DNA of 12,398 bases from Treponema sp. UBA6988 (GTDB lineage: Bacteria > Spirochaetota > Spirochaetia > Treponematales > Treponemataceae). Where the stretch lies: contig DJYC01000112.1 in the NCBI GenBank assembly GCA_002448445.1, positions 1 through 12,398 of the forward strand, read 5' to 3'. Below the pieces are notes generated by a model. The model was not told the DNA's origin and made no database searches. It was given only the letters and a program-made list of their open reading frames with translations. Below, piece by piece: positions 6,197-12,398 of this stretch (within the stretch, counting starts at the first letter, position 1; every line of letters starts with the position of its first letter). Made by a program: the position numbers and the translations under genes.

Positions 6197-8539
6197 ATGG
6201 CAGAATTATTGGCACCCGCCGGAAATGTAGAAGCTCTTGACGCCGCTATCGGGGAAGGCGCAGACGCAGTTTATTTGGGACTCAAAAGCTTTAACGCGAG
6301 AATGCGTTCCTCCAATTTTGCTTGGAGGGAATTTGAAGGCACGGTTCAAAGCCTGCATTCACGCGGAAAAAAAGTTTACGTTACCGTGAACACCGTTTGT
6401 GAGGAAAACGAAACTGAACGCCTCTACCGCTTTTTGGCCTACCTGAACGACGTTGGGCCGGACGGTCTTATAGTGCAGGATTTTGGCGTTGCCCGCATGT
6501 GCCAGGAATTCTTTCCAAAACTGGAACTTCACGCGTCCACCCAGATGAATGTGGAAAGCGCAGCAGCGGCAAACGTCTTGCTAAAGCAGGGCTTTAAGCG
6601 CGTTGTTGTAGCAAGGGAACTTGGCCTTGACGAAATTAAGTCAATCAAGCAGAACACCACTGCAGAAATAGAAATGTTCGTACACGGTGCCTTGTGCGTA
6701 AGCGAAAGCGGTCTCTGCCTCTTTTCCAGCTTCCTTGGCGGAAAGTCTGCAAACCGTGGCCAGTGTGCACAGGCATGCCGCCGCATTTACACAGCGGAAC
6801 TTACCAGCGGAGACAACAAGGGCTATTATTTTTCACCTTGCGACCTTCAGCTTTTGGAGCACATTCCCGACCTTATGGAACTTGGCGTAGACAGCTTTAA
6901 AATAGAAGGAAGAATGAAGAGCGCCGAATACGTAGGGGCCGTTACAGCCGCCTACCGCTACGTAATGGACCACTGGAAGGAAGACAAAAAGGGTTCCATT
7001 GCAGAAGGAAAGCGCATCCTAAGCACAGACTTTGCCCGCAGCAAAACCGACTACTGGTACGGCTTTTCTTCTGAAAAAGACGGAATCGAAAACGCTGGGC
7101 AAAAGATTCTCAACCCTTCACAGGCCGGAGGAACAGGCATTTACCTTGGAAGAATTCAGGAAATACGCCCGGTTACCAAAGAAGAGCTTGAAAAGGCACA
7201 GGAAAACCTTGCCGCAGGAACGGAAGCAAAGAGAATACAGATGGCCTTTTTGGGAGGGGGAAGCTACGACCCGGACGCAGGAGACAGCATACGCTTGCAC
7301 CGCAGGGACGACACTGGCCGCGAGTCGCACAAGGTTCGCGTTGTTACCATTGACGAAAAAGGCCGCCGCTGGATAGACATTCCTTCTGATTTTAAGAGGC
7401 AGGATAACGTTTACCTCTTGCAGACAAAATCCATGTCCAAAAGGTACAAGCGCGTACTGCCACAGGATTTGTCCAAGTTCAAAAAGCAGCCCGGCGGGGA
7501 AACACTTCCCGTTATGGATTTAACGCCAGCCGCAAAAAATGAGCTTGACTGGTTCCCGGAAGGACTTTATGTTGGTGTTTCTTCGGTTCAAGACGCATTT
7601 GTGGTACAGGCCTTGCATCCTGTCCGCCTCCTGCTTGAACTGAATTCAGAAACATCATACGACCTTATCAAAAAGGACAACGGAACTACACCGCTTCTCC
7701 CCTTTAGCAAAAAGATGGTCTTCATATCACTTGATCCTTACGCACCAGAAGCTTCATACGCAGACCTTGAGCAAAAGATAGACACCCTCATACAAAAGGG
7801 CTACCTGAATTACGTGGTAAACAACCTTGCCCACCTTGCAATCCTTAAAAAGCGGGTAAAAAAAGACGGACTTCACCTTATGGCAGGCCCCTACCTTTAC
7901 ACCTTCAACCGCTGGGCAGTTAGCTTCTTGGAAAACCAGGGGCTTATGGCTTTGCAGATGCCCTATGAAAATTCAGAGGCAAACCTTTCACAAACATTCC
8001 TTTCTGCAAAAGAAAGAAGCCGCGTACTTGTGCCGGTCTTTGCCTACCCTTCACTTTTCCGCATGAGGTTCAAGCTGCCGTCTGACTACGAATTCACCTA
8101 CTTCTCGGACAAGCAGGAAATGGAGTTCAAAGTGAACTCCACCGATGACGGTTCATTCGTAATGCCGGAATTCCCCTTTAGCATACTGGACAAAATTCCT
8201 TCGCTAAATTCAAACGGCTGGAACCGCATGCTGATTGACTTCTTTAAGACCCGCGTTCTTAAAAGCAACATGCGAGACCTAATTTCCATGATGCGCAACA
8301 GCACAACCGTACAGGATTCAAGCAGATTCAACTGGAAGGACGGCTTCTACAACGAAGACAAAATGGAAGCCTACAAGGCAGTTGCAGAACGCGAAAAGGC
8401 AGAAAAAGAGGCCGCTGCAAAGACAAGGCGCTTTTACGGACCAAAGACTACGGCAAAAAAGGAAAGGTCACGCGCAGACAACAAAAGCTCCAACCGAAGC
8501 TTTACAAAAAGGGCAGAACGCAAGGGCTTCAACAAATAG
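6197..8539 (+). CDS. U32-family protein, RlhA/DUF3656-like RNA hydroxylation factor
   Basis: Annotated classically as a U32 peptidase or collagenase. Characterised bacterial relatives (RlhA, TrhP, UbiU/V) are Fe-S proteins of RNA or ubiquinone hydroxylation, and the 780-aa length with a large C-terminal region fits the RlhA/DUF3656 branch best. The N-terminus MAELLAPAGNVEALDAAIGE opens the barrel. The family signature is E159-MFVHGALC167-VSESGLC174-LFSS, followed by NRGQC190-AQAC194. A further Cys is C215 in SPCDLQLL, where relatives usually have a DLC arrangement. Residues about 380-500 correspond to the DUF3656-like part. The tail after about 735 is very rich in Lys and Arg, which would suit rRNA binding. 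No Shine-Dalgarno precedes the ATG, and a promoter ends 8 nt upstream, so the mRNA may be leaderless. The gene stands alone; the exact target RNA is not proven. Confidence 0.88.
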   Translation: MAELLAPAGNVEALDAAIGEGADAVYLGLKSFNARMRSSNFAWREFEGTVQSLHSRGKKVYVTVNTVCEENETERLYRFLAYLNDVGPDGLIVQDFGVARMCQEFFPKLELHASTQMNVESAAAANVLLKQGFKRVVVARELGLDEIKSIKQNTTAEIEMFVHGALCVSESGLCLFSSFLGGKSANRGQCAQACRRIYTAELTSGDNKGYYFSPCDLQLLEHIPDLMELGVDSFKIEGRMKSAEYVGAVTAAYRYVMDHWKEDKKGSIAEGKRILSTDFARSKTDYWYGFSSEKDGIENAGQKILNPSQAGGTGIYLGRIQEIRPVTKEELEKAQENLAAGTEAKRIQMAFLGGGSYDPDAGDSIRLHRRDDTGRESHKVRVVTIDEKGRRWIDIPSDFKRQDNVYLLQTKSMSKRYKRVLPQDLSKFKKQPGGETLPVMDLTPAAKNELDWFPEGLYVGVSSVQDAFVVQALHPVRLLLELNSETSYDLIKKDNGTTPLLPFSKKMVFISLDPYAPEASYADLEQKIDTLIQKGYLNYVVNNLAHLAILKKRVKKDGLHLMAGPYLYTFNRWAVSFLENQGLMALQMPYENSEANLSQTFLSAKERSRVLVPVFAYPSLFRMRFKLPSDYEFTYFSDKQEMEFKVNSTDDGSFVMPEFPFSILDKIPSLNSNGWNRMLIDFFKTRVLKSNMRDLISMMRNSTTVQDSSRFNWKDGFYNEDKMEAYKAVAEREKAEKEAAAKTRRFYGPKTTAKKERSRADNKSSNRSFTKRAERKGFNK

Positions 8540-8575
8540 CAATCTGGCAGAAAGTCTTTAGGACGGGAGTCCTTC

Positions 8576-8730
8576 ATGCTCTACCATTTTACCTTTTGGC
8601 TAACTCGACCAACATGCCTCTGCGCCACCGCCCTTCCAGGCTTCGCTAACGCTCATCCCCGCGCAAGCGCGTGGACTAAAGGCCTTCCACGGCGGCGTAG
8701 GTTGCTGGGCTTTCGCTTTGCAAACAAAAA
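8576..8730. repeat. Non-coding palindromic stretch after the U32 gene
   Basis: GC-rich sequence with short palindromes (for example gcgcaagcgc near 8661) and loosely inverted blocks (near 8608-8640 against 8680-8706). It resembles the centres of the other repeats in this window. No convincing gene and no T-tract terminator were seen. Open frames here are low-complexity translations of repeats. Confidence 0.4.
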
Positions 8731-8734
8731 AGTT

Positions 8735-8905
8735 GTCATTCTGAGCTTGACTCAGAATCTATAAATGTTAGCGGTTGGTGAGCCTGCCGAACCATGGTTG
8801 GTGACTCGCAGCGTAGCTTCCAGCGGCTTAGTCGAACCATGGTTGGTGAGCCTGTCGAACCACGGGTGTATGGTGGAACAGACCCTGAAACAAGTTCAGG
8901 GTGAC
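8735..8905. repeat. Composite palindromic element with hairpin ends
   Basis: The left end is a perfect 8-bp hairpin (attctgag 8738-8745, loop 5, 8751-8758). The right end is a perfect 7-bp hairpin (ccctgaa 8883-8889, loop 5, 8895-8901). The ends are inverted relatives of each other (gtcattctga against tcagggtgac). Between them gttggtgagcctgccgaac (8774-8792) recurs with one change at 8842-8860, with two copies of the palindrome aaccatggtt. It looks like a REP/MITE-type intergenic element without its own gene. Confidence 0.7.
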
Positions 8906-8926
8906 AGTAAATTGTTATTCGATATA

Positions 8927-9331
8927 CTAAAGTTCTTTTGTTTCTATTGCCACACTAGGATTCAGATTCTTAACCGCAATCTGAAAGTCATCTTCGTAGA
9001 TAATCTCGCCCGGCACTTCGCTGCATTTTGAAATATAGAGCTTTAGGCCGTATTTTTTTGCCATGGCCCGGTAAAAATCCATCTGGGCGTAAATGCCATT
9101 CCCCTGGGGATTATCCTTGAACCAGGTGGTGGCATGGTCTGGATTCCCCTGGTCATAAAATGGCGGAACCGGCAAAACCTTTTCAAAATACTCTCGGTTT
9201 TTCCAGTATTCAGCGGTCTCTTCCTGGGTAAGAATCTTTGCCTCCACCAGCTTTCCAATTGCAGTGAACAAGCCCCTGGGCTGCTGGGTAATGTAGGCAA
9301 TGTCTTTTGTGTGCACCCTAAAATATGTCAT
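8927..9331 (-). CDS. Hypothetical protein, 134 aa
   Basis: I cannot name a family. The protein is soluble, with no signal peptide, and looks well folded: MTYFRVHTKDIAYITQQPRG at the start, an aromatic/Pro segment VPPFYDQGNPDH (about 55-66), and a C-terminal strand-rich part with PGEIIYEDDFQIAV. The frame extends eight codons upstream, but M at 9331 is preferred because GAGG stands 5 nt before it and it leaves the preceding gene's stop free (11 nt gap). It is the last gene of the lipoprotein cluster, so it is probably co-transcribed. It could be a cytoplasmic partner of that cluster or an unrelated conserved gene. No terminator with a T tract follows, only the palindromic element at 8735-8905. 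Confidence 0.75.
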   Translation of the reverse strand: MTYFRVHTKDIAYITQQPRGLFTAIGKLVEAKILTQEETAEYWKNREYFEKVLPVPPFYDQGNPDHATTWFKDNPQGNGIYAQMDFYRAMAKKYGLKLYISKCSEVPGEIIYEDDFQIAVKNLNPSVAIETKEL

Positions 9332-9342
9332 AGTTCCTCGCT

Positions 9343-10143
9343 TTAATTTTCCCAATACTTGTACATAACTTTTTTATTGTTCCTGTATCCATATAGAATA
9401 TTATTTTCTTTGTCAATTTTCAACTTTGCAATTTTGATTCCATTGGCTTTACGTTTGACGGAATAGGGATAGACATAAAGATAGCAACCTTCTATGCGCC
9501 AGTATTCAATTGGACAGGTTTCAAATTTGTCCTTCTTTCCATAATTGCATGATGTAAGCAAAACGCCATCAGAATCCTTTCTGAACAAAAATGATTCAAT
9601 ATCTGTTTCGGAAATTAATTCAAAAGAATGGTTTAAAACCTCTTCTTCTGTCCACGGAACCAAAATTTCGCTGCTTGTATAAAGGCCTTTCCAATCCCTG
9701 ATTTTCTGGATAATTTCACTTCTGTTTTCTTTTGATTCATGAAGGTAATCCCAAAAATCTGCCGCAGTATTTGCCTTGCGCTTTATGTTTTCGTACATCA
9801 CACTTTCAAAATAGTCGTCAGACATTTTATACATATCTATAAGCATACAGATTGCAATGTCGTCTTCTGTTAACGGACAAGCCAAAAGGGGAATGCACCA
9901 GCGGGTCTCTTTTTCCGACTTTGCTTTTTCAAACAGGAAAACATCATTTTCATGATGCTCAATTATCCTCTGGTAGTCTTTATCCAAGGATTCAAGCGGG
10001 CAAGTGTCTGCGGTTTGCAATACCAAAAATTCATCTGCACTTTGCCTTTGAACAAATTTATCAAAAAGCTCTTCATCCGTCTGCTCTTTGCAGGCAAGAA
10101 AACAGGCGCATAGTAAAAGCATGGCACAAATTTTTATTTTCAT
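9343..10143 (-). CDS. Hypothetical lipoprotein, 266 aa
   Basis: Probable exported lipoprotein of unknown function. The N-terminus MKIKICAMLLLCACFLAC gives a basic n-region, a hydrophobic core and a lipobox FLAC with C18 as the lipidation site. Phe at -3 fits the relaxed spirochaete lipobox rather than the strict enterobacterial one. The mature part is acidic at the start (KEQTDEELFDKF) and helical to about residue 150. It ends in a Tyr- and Lys-rich, strand-like segment (YLYVYPYSVKRKANGIKIAKL). GGAGAAG lies 7 nt before the ATG and overlaps the end of the upstream gene; the two are separated by only 2 nt. Codon use is AT-richer than that of the U32 gene. No enzymatic motif is visible. Confidence 0.82.
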   Translation of the reverse strand: MKIKICAMLLLCACFLACKEQTDEELFDKFVQRQSADEFLVLQTADTCPLESLDKDYQRIIEHHENDVFLFEKAKSEKETRWCIPLLACPLTEDDIAICMLIDMYKMSDDYFESVMYENIKRKANTAADFWDYLHESKENRSEIIQKIRDWKGLYTSSEILVPWTEEEVLNHSFELISETDIESFLFRKDSDGVLLTSCNYGKKDKFETCPIEYWRIEGCYLYVYPYSVKRKANGIKIAKLKIDKENNILYGYRNNKKVMYKYWEN

Positions 10144-10145
10144 TT

Positions 10146-11423
10146 TTACTTCTCCGCGCTTACGTCTTCCAAATATTTTGTAAGCGGCCCGGTTACATAG
10201 CGGTTGCTTTCGTTTTCCAAGCGGGCCTTTACTGCGTCTACAATTGTTTTGTTGCCGGCTTGAAGGCAGTCCATATTGTTCATGTAAACTTCAAATGTAG
10301 ACACACCATCTTCTCTTATTGCCCTTGCAAAATATTCGGTAAGGTCAATTTTATTTTTGTAGGCAGCCTTTATTATGTAATCCAGAGTTTCCGTATCAAA
10401 AAAGTATTCATTGGAATTGAGCAAGGCAGTTTTTAATCCTTCAAGCGCAAATTCTTTGTCTGTTAAAAGAAAATAATCAATTATTTCTTCGTCCACCCAA
10501 TTGTACTTTGTCCAAAAGATTTTTAGGTAATCATCATAAAAACCATCATGCCTGTCTTTTATTGCATAATAAATATCTTTCAAGTGGTATTCACGGATAT
10601 TATAAGTAACCTTGTCAAAAAAAGCCATGTCAAATATTTTTTTAGTAAAGTCATCGTGGTAATCCGCAAGCAGCTTGTAAAATGATGCCCACTCATTATA
10701 AAAATGTTCTTTTGGCATTATGGAGCGCATGTATTCTTCAAGGAAGGGTTTGAGCGATTCCCTTGTGTTATATTGGCAGGCCTTAAAAAACAAATCAATG
10801 TCCTTGTCTTTTAGGCTGTCGATTAACTGCAAGTCTTCATCTTTTTTGTATTTTGCCAGAGAAAAAATTGCATTTGCATTTCCCCTTAAAGCCCATTCCC
10901 TTGTTGCAGCATACAGCTCGTCGGACATGTCCTGGCTTAGCAATATGGAGTTTGCAAAATTAAGCTTTGACTGATTTTTTATAAGCTCCAGCTTTAGTTT
11001 ATTTTGCTCGCTCTCAGTCAGCTTTTTACTGAACAAAGAATTAAGGACAAAATCTCCTGCGTAATAGTCAGAGATACTGCAGAAAGAGTAGACTTTAACG
11101 CTAGTATAATCTTCTGCCTGCTTAAGCAAAATATTGTACCAGTCAGCCTCTATATTTCTGTTACGAATAAAATCTGCGGCGTAGCATTTTACCACAGGGC
11201 ATTTGTCGTTAAGCAGCATGAGTATTTCACTGTCGCTGCAAAGGCTCATTAATTCTTCTGCGTCTTTATACAGTTTTGATTCAGAGGCTACTGCCCCAAT
11301 CAAGGAGCCTTCATACCGGTTGGCACTTCGCAATTTTTGCAAAAGATCTTCTTTTTTATTGCTGAAAACATTTGTGCAAGAAAGAAACAAAAATAAAAAT
11401 GCAAGGAAAAACGCCTTTTTCAT
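10146..11423 (-). CDS. Hypothetical lipoprotein with helical-repeat character, 425 aa
   Basis: Probable exported lipoprotein. The start at 11423 (MKKAFFLAFLFLFLSC) is preferred over the frame's first ATG at 11456, because GGAG lies about 6 nt before it and it begins a clean signal peptide with lipobox FLSC, C16 lipidated. The mature protein is almost wholly helical, with segments like HEAT repeats, for example MLLNDKCPVVKCYAADFI followed by paired helices spaced about 35-40 residues apart. That suggests a binding or scaffold surface, but the repeat assignment is a visual judgement. It is the first gene of a tight three-gene cluster with the 266-aa lipoprotein and the 134-aa protein. It is clearly AT-richer than the genes to its left, which may mean later acquisition. 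Function unknown. Confidence 0.8.
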   Translation of the reverse strand: MKKAFFLAFLFLFLSCTNVFSNKKEDLLQKLRSANRYEGSLIGAVASESKLYKDAEELMSLCSDSEILMLLNDKCPVVKCYAADFIRNRNIEADWYNILLKQAEDYTSVKVYSFCSISDYYAGDFVLNSLFSKKLTESEQNKLKLELIKNQSKLNFANSILLSQDMSDELYAATREWALRGNANAIFSLAKYKKDEDLQLIDSLKDKDIDLFFKACQYNTRESLKPFLEEYMRSIMPKEHFYNEWASFYKLLADYHDDFTKKIFDMAFFDKVTYNIREYHLKDIYYAIKDRHDGFYDDYLKIFWTKYNWVDEEIIDYFLLTDKEFALEGLKTALLNSNEYFFDTETLDYIIKAAYKNKIDLTEYFARAIREDGVSTFEVYMNNMDCLQAGNKTIVDAVKARLENESNRYVTGPLTKYLEDVSAEK

Positions 11424-11517
11424 AACTTCTCCGGTGTTAAACTTTTTTTTCTGCAAATTAATTTAGCACGCAAAAGGGGAATGGCACAAGTATTAAGCAA
11501 TGTCATTGCATCTTAAA

Positions 11518-11745
11518 TTACCGCCGCTTTTTTTTTGCATAGACAGTGGCATTTTGCAAAAATTTTTCAACAGATTCATCCTGGGTAAAATATTCTTTAT
11601 GCCACTTTGTATAATCGAAGCGTTCCCTCAGAATTGCAGCAATAAAACTTTCTGCTTCTACAATGCCCATGTGCTTTACAAGACATTCCATTCCGCGGGA
11701 CATAAGTTCAACGGTTGAAGTCGGACTATATGTTATATCTGCCAT
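11518..11745 (-). CDS. Probable antitoxin of the PIN-domain toxin
   Basis: A 75-aa partner protein directly downstream of the PIN toxin. Start and stop overlap as TAATG, and a very strong GAGGAGG (11759-11753) stands 7 nt before the ATG, inside the toxin's last codons. The weakly initiated toxin and strongly initiated partner would favour antitoxin excess. The sequence has an N-terminal helix (STVELMSRGMECLVKHMGIVEAESFIAAI), then ERFDYTKWHKEYF, and a very basic tail ending AKKKRR. This resembles short proteins often found next to PIN genes, but it is not a canonical AbrB, RHH or Phd antitoxin that I can name. The antitoxin role is inferred from size, coupling and neighbour. Codons 62-67 contain the 18-bp repeat also found upstream of the toxin. 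Confidence 0.72.
   Translation of the reverse strand: MADITYSPTSTVELMSRGMECLVKHMGIVEAESFIAAILRERFDYTKWHKEYFTQDESVEKFLQNATVYAKKKRR
11545..11562 (+). repeat. 18-bp direct repeat, copy 1
   Basis: agtggcattttgcaaaaa, lying inside the 3' part of the antitoxin gene and identical to 12233-12250. The two copies enclose the entire toxin gene and most of the antitoxin. Confidence 0.85.
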
Positions 11746-12188
11746 TACAAGCCCTCCTCAGAAAGCATCTGAATAAATTGAATGGGATTAAGGATTTTTA
11801 CCTTATCCGATTTATATTTCAACACACGGTCGTCTGTTGTAAGAAAATAATCGCAATTTGCAAATTCCGCACAAGCTACATGGCAGGAATCCACAGCCTT
11901 TACACCAGTTGCATGTATCTTCTTTGCAATTGAAAGTATCGCATCATTATATTCGGCACCAACATAATCAACTGCATTATTAAAGAAATCTGCAATGCGT
12001 TCTCTTCTTGAAGCATGAGGATTTTTGCTATTCTCATAATCAAGGATATATGATGTTACCAAATCAAGCACCCCCTCTCGAATTAGCCGCTGAACAAGCA
12101 ATTTTGCCTGGGATTCAAGCGAAATTCTTAGATAGCTTTGGTCATCATAAGGCCTGTTGTAACAACAGTTGTCAAGGTACACTCTCAT
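11745..12188 (-). CDS. PIN-domain ribonuclease toxin (VapC-like)
   Basis: Predicted Mg2+-dependent endoribonuclease of a type II toxin-antitoxin pair, 147 aa, a normal PIN length. The acidic active site can be traced as D6 (MRVYLDNCCYNRP), E52 (DYENSKNP), D100 (VDSCHVACAE) and D119 (LTTDDRVL); all positions expected for an active PIN enzyme are present. The gene order is reversed relative to classical vapBC: toxin first, partner second, overlapping by 1 nt. Initiation appears weak: no Shine-Dalgarno is seen, and TAGAAT (12194-12189) directly abuts the ATG, so a leaderless or poorly translated start is possible. The RNA target cannot be predicted. It is AT-rich like its lipoprotein neighbours. 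Confidence 0.88.
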   Translation of the reverse strand: MRVYLDNCCYNRPYDDQSYLRISLESQAKLLVQRLIREGVLDLVTSYILDYENSKNPHASRRERIADFFNNAVDYVGAEYNDAILSIAKKIHATGVKAVDSCHVACAEFANCDYFLTTDDRVLKYKSDKVKILNPIQFIQMLSEEGL

Positions 12189-12232
12189 ATTCTACCACAC
12201 TTTTAGTTTTTTGTATAACAAATGCAATCCTA

Positions 12233-12250
12233 AGTGGCATTTTGCAAAAA
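12233..12250 (+). repeat. 18-bp direct repeat, copy 2
   Basis: Identical to 11545-11562, located about 45 nt upstream of the toxin start. Read on the minus strand it gives FLQNAT followed at once by TAG; the antitoxin reads FLQNAT in its tail. Confidence 0.85.
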
Positions 12251-12252
12251 AA

Positions 12253-12348
12253 CAGTGGCTTTTACCGGATTAGAGGAATTTTATGACCCCCGCAGGCTCA
12301 ACAGGCGAATGTGGGCATGCGGGAATGGAGGCCCGGTAAAAACCACTG
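12253..12348. repeat. Inverted-repeat element upstream of the toxin
   Basis: cagtggcttttaccgg at 12253-12268 pairs with ccggtaaaaaccactg at 12333-12348 (15 of 16). An inner cccgca...tgcggg pair closes a 96-bp hairpin. The centre contains aatggaggcc, shared with 6013-6022. No gene is seen in 12189-12398. Confidence 0.7.
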
Positions 12349-12370
12349 GAAATTCAGATTTGGTTAATCA

Positions 12371-12398
12371 GGTTCAATTTCGAGTTTCCGTAGTGCAG
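12371..12398 (+). mobile_element. Left end of a second MITE-like element copy (cut by window)
   Basis: ggttcaatttcgagtttccg and the following bases match 5453-5480 at 25 of 28 positions, in the same orientation. The rest of the copy lies outside the window. Confidence 0.72.

Noticed and set aside
8560..8573. Perfect aggac-ggga-gtcct hairpin 20 nt after the U32 stop as terminator
   Set aside because: The stem is only 5 bp and no T tract follows.
8576..9031. Two plus-strand open frames of 62 and 88 residues
   Set aside because: They are translations of the palindromic repeats at 8576-8905, with typical repeat-derived peptides and no ribosome-binding site.
9852..10436. 194-residue plus-strand frame across the two lipoprotein genes
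   Set aside because: It spans the junction of two well-supported minus-strand genes with Shine-Dalgarno sites and signal peptides, and has no recognisable features.
1..12398. CRISPR array, tRNA or rRNA genes
   Set aside because: No regularly spaced identical repeats and no cloverleaf or rRNA-like sequence were seen. The repeats present are palindromic intergenic elements.

Overview
The window looks like a chromosomal segment of a host-associated Treponema-type spirochaete. The clearest marker is the C-terminal half of a spirochaetal FlaB core flagellin at the left edge. It is supported by a tetratricopeptide protein next to a PilZ protein, and by lipoproteins with loose spirochaete-style lipoboxes. 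The species cannot be named from the sequence. No rRNA, tRNA, CRISPR array, transposase or phage gene was seen.

Layout. (1) 2-466: 3' part of flaB, closed by a strong intrinsic terminator. (2) 613-1751 (+): two translationally coupled flavodoxin-fold genes. One has a C-x2-C-x2-C-x7-C iron-sulfur-flavoprotein-like cysteine cluster and no P-loop; the other is a complete FMN reductase. (3) 3877-1774 (-): a two-domain PilZ c-di-GMP effector, then a TPR protein. (4) 5249-4344 (-): a glycerolipid acyltransferase with its own promoter. (5) 5449-6196: a 202-bp MITE-like element, a small orphan ORF, and a run of micro-hairpins. (6) 6197-8539 (+): a 780-aa U32-family protein of the RlhA/DUF3656 type, probably an rRNA or tRNA hydroxylation factor. 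(7) 8540-8926: palindromic repeat elements. (8) 11423-8927 (-): an AT-rich three-gene cluster of two unrecognised lipoproteins and a small conserved-looking protein. (9) 12188-11518 (-): a PIN-domain (VapC-like) toxin followed by its probable antitoxin, in toxin-first order. (10) 12189-12398: a repeat-bearing flank that ends in a second copy of the element end seen at 5453.

Two themes go beyond ordinary annotation. First, three genes (613, 3877 and 6197) have sigma70-like -35/-10 boxes with exact 17-nt spacing whose -10 ends only 7-8 nt before the ATG, and none has a properly spaced Shine-Dalgarno. This suggests leaderless mRNAs beside genes that do carry normal leaders. Second, almost every large intergenic gap is filled by a palindromic repeat (3957-4341, 5449-5650, 5989-6044, 8735-8905, 12253-12348). 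Pieces are shared between gaps, which suggests several families of non-autonomous mobile or structured elements. The toxin-antitoxin pair is also flanked by an exact 18-bp direct repeat, one copy of which encodes part of the antitoxin tail. No wholly new multi-gene system is evident. The leaderless pattern, the repeat families and the TA flank are the best leads.
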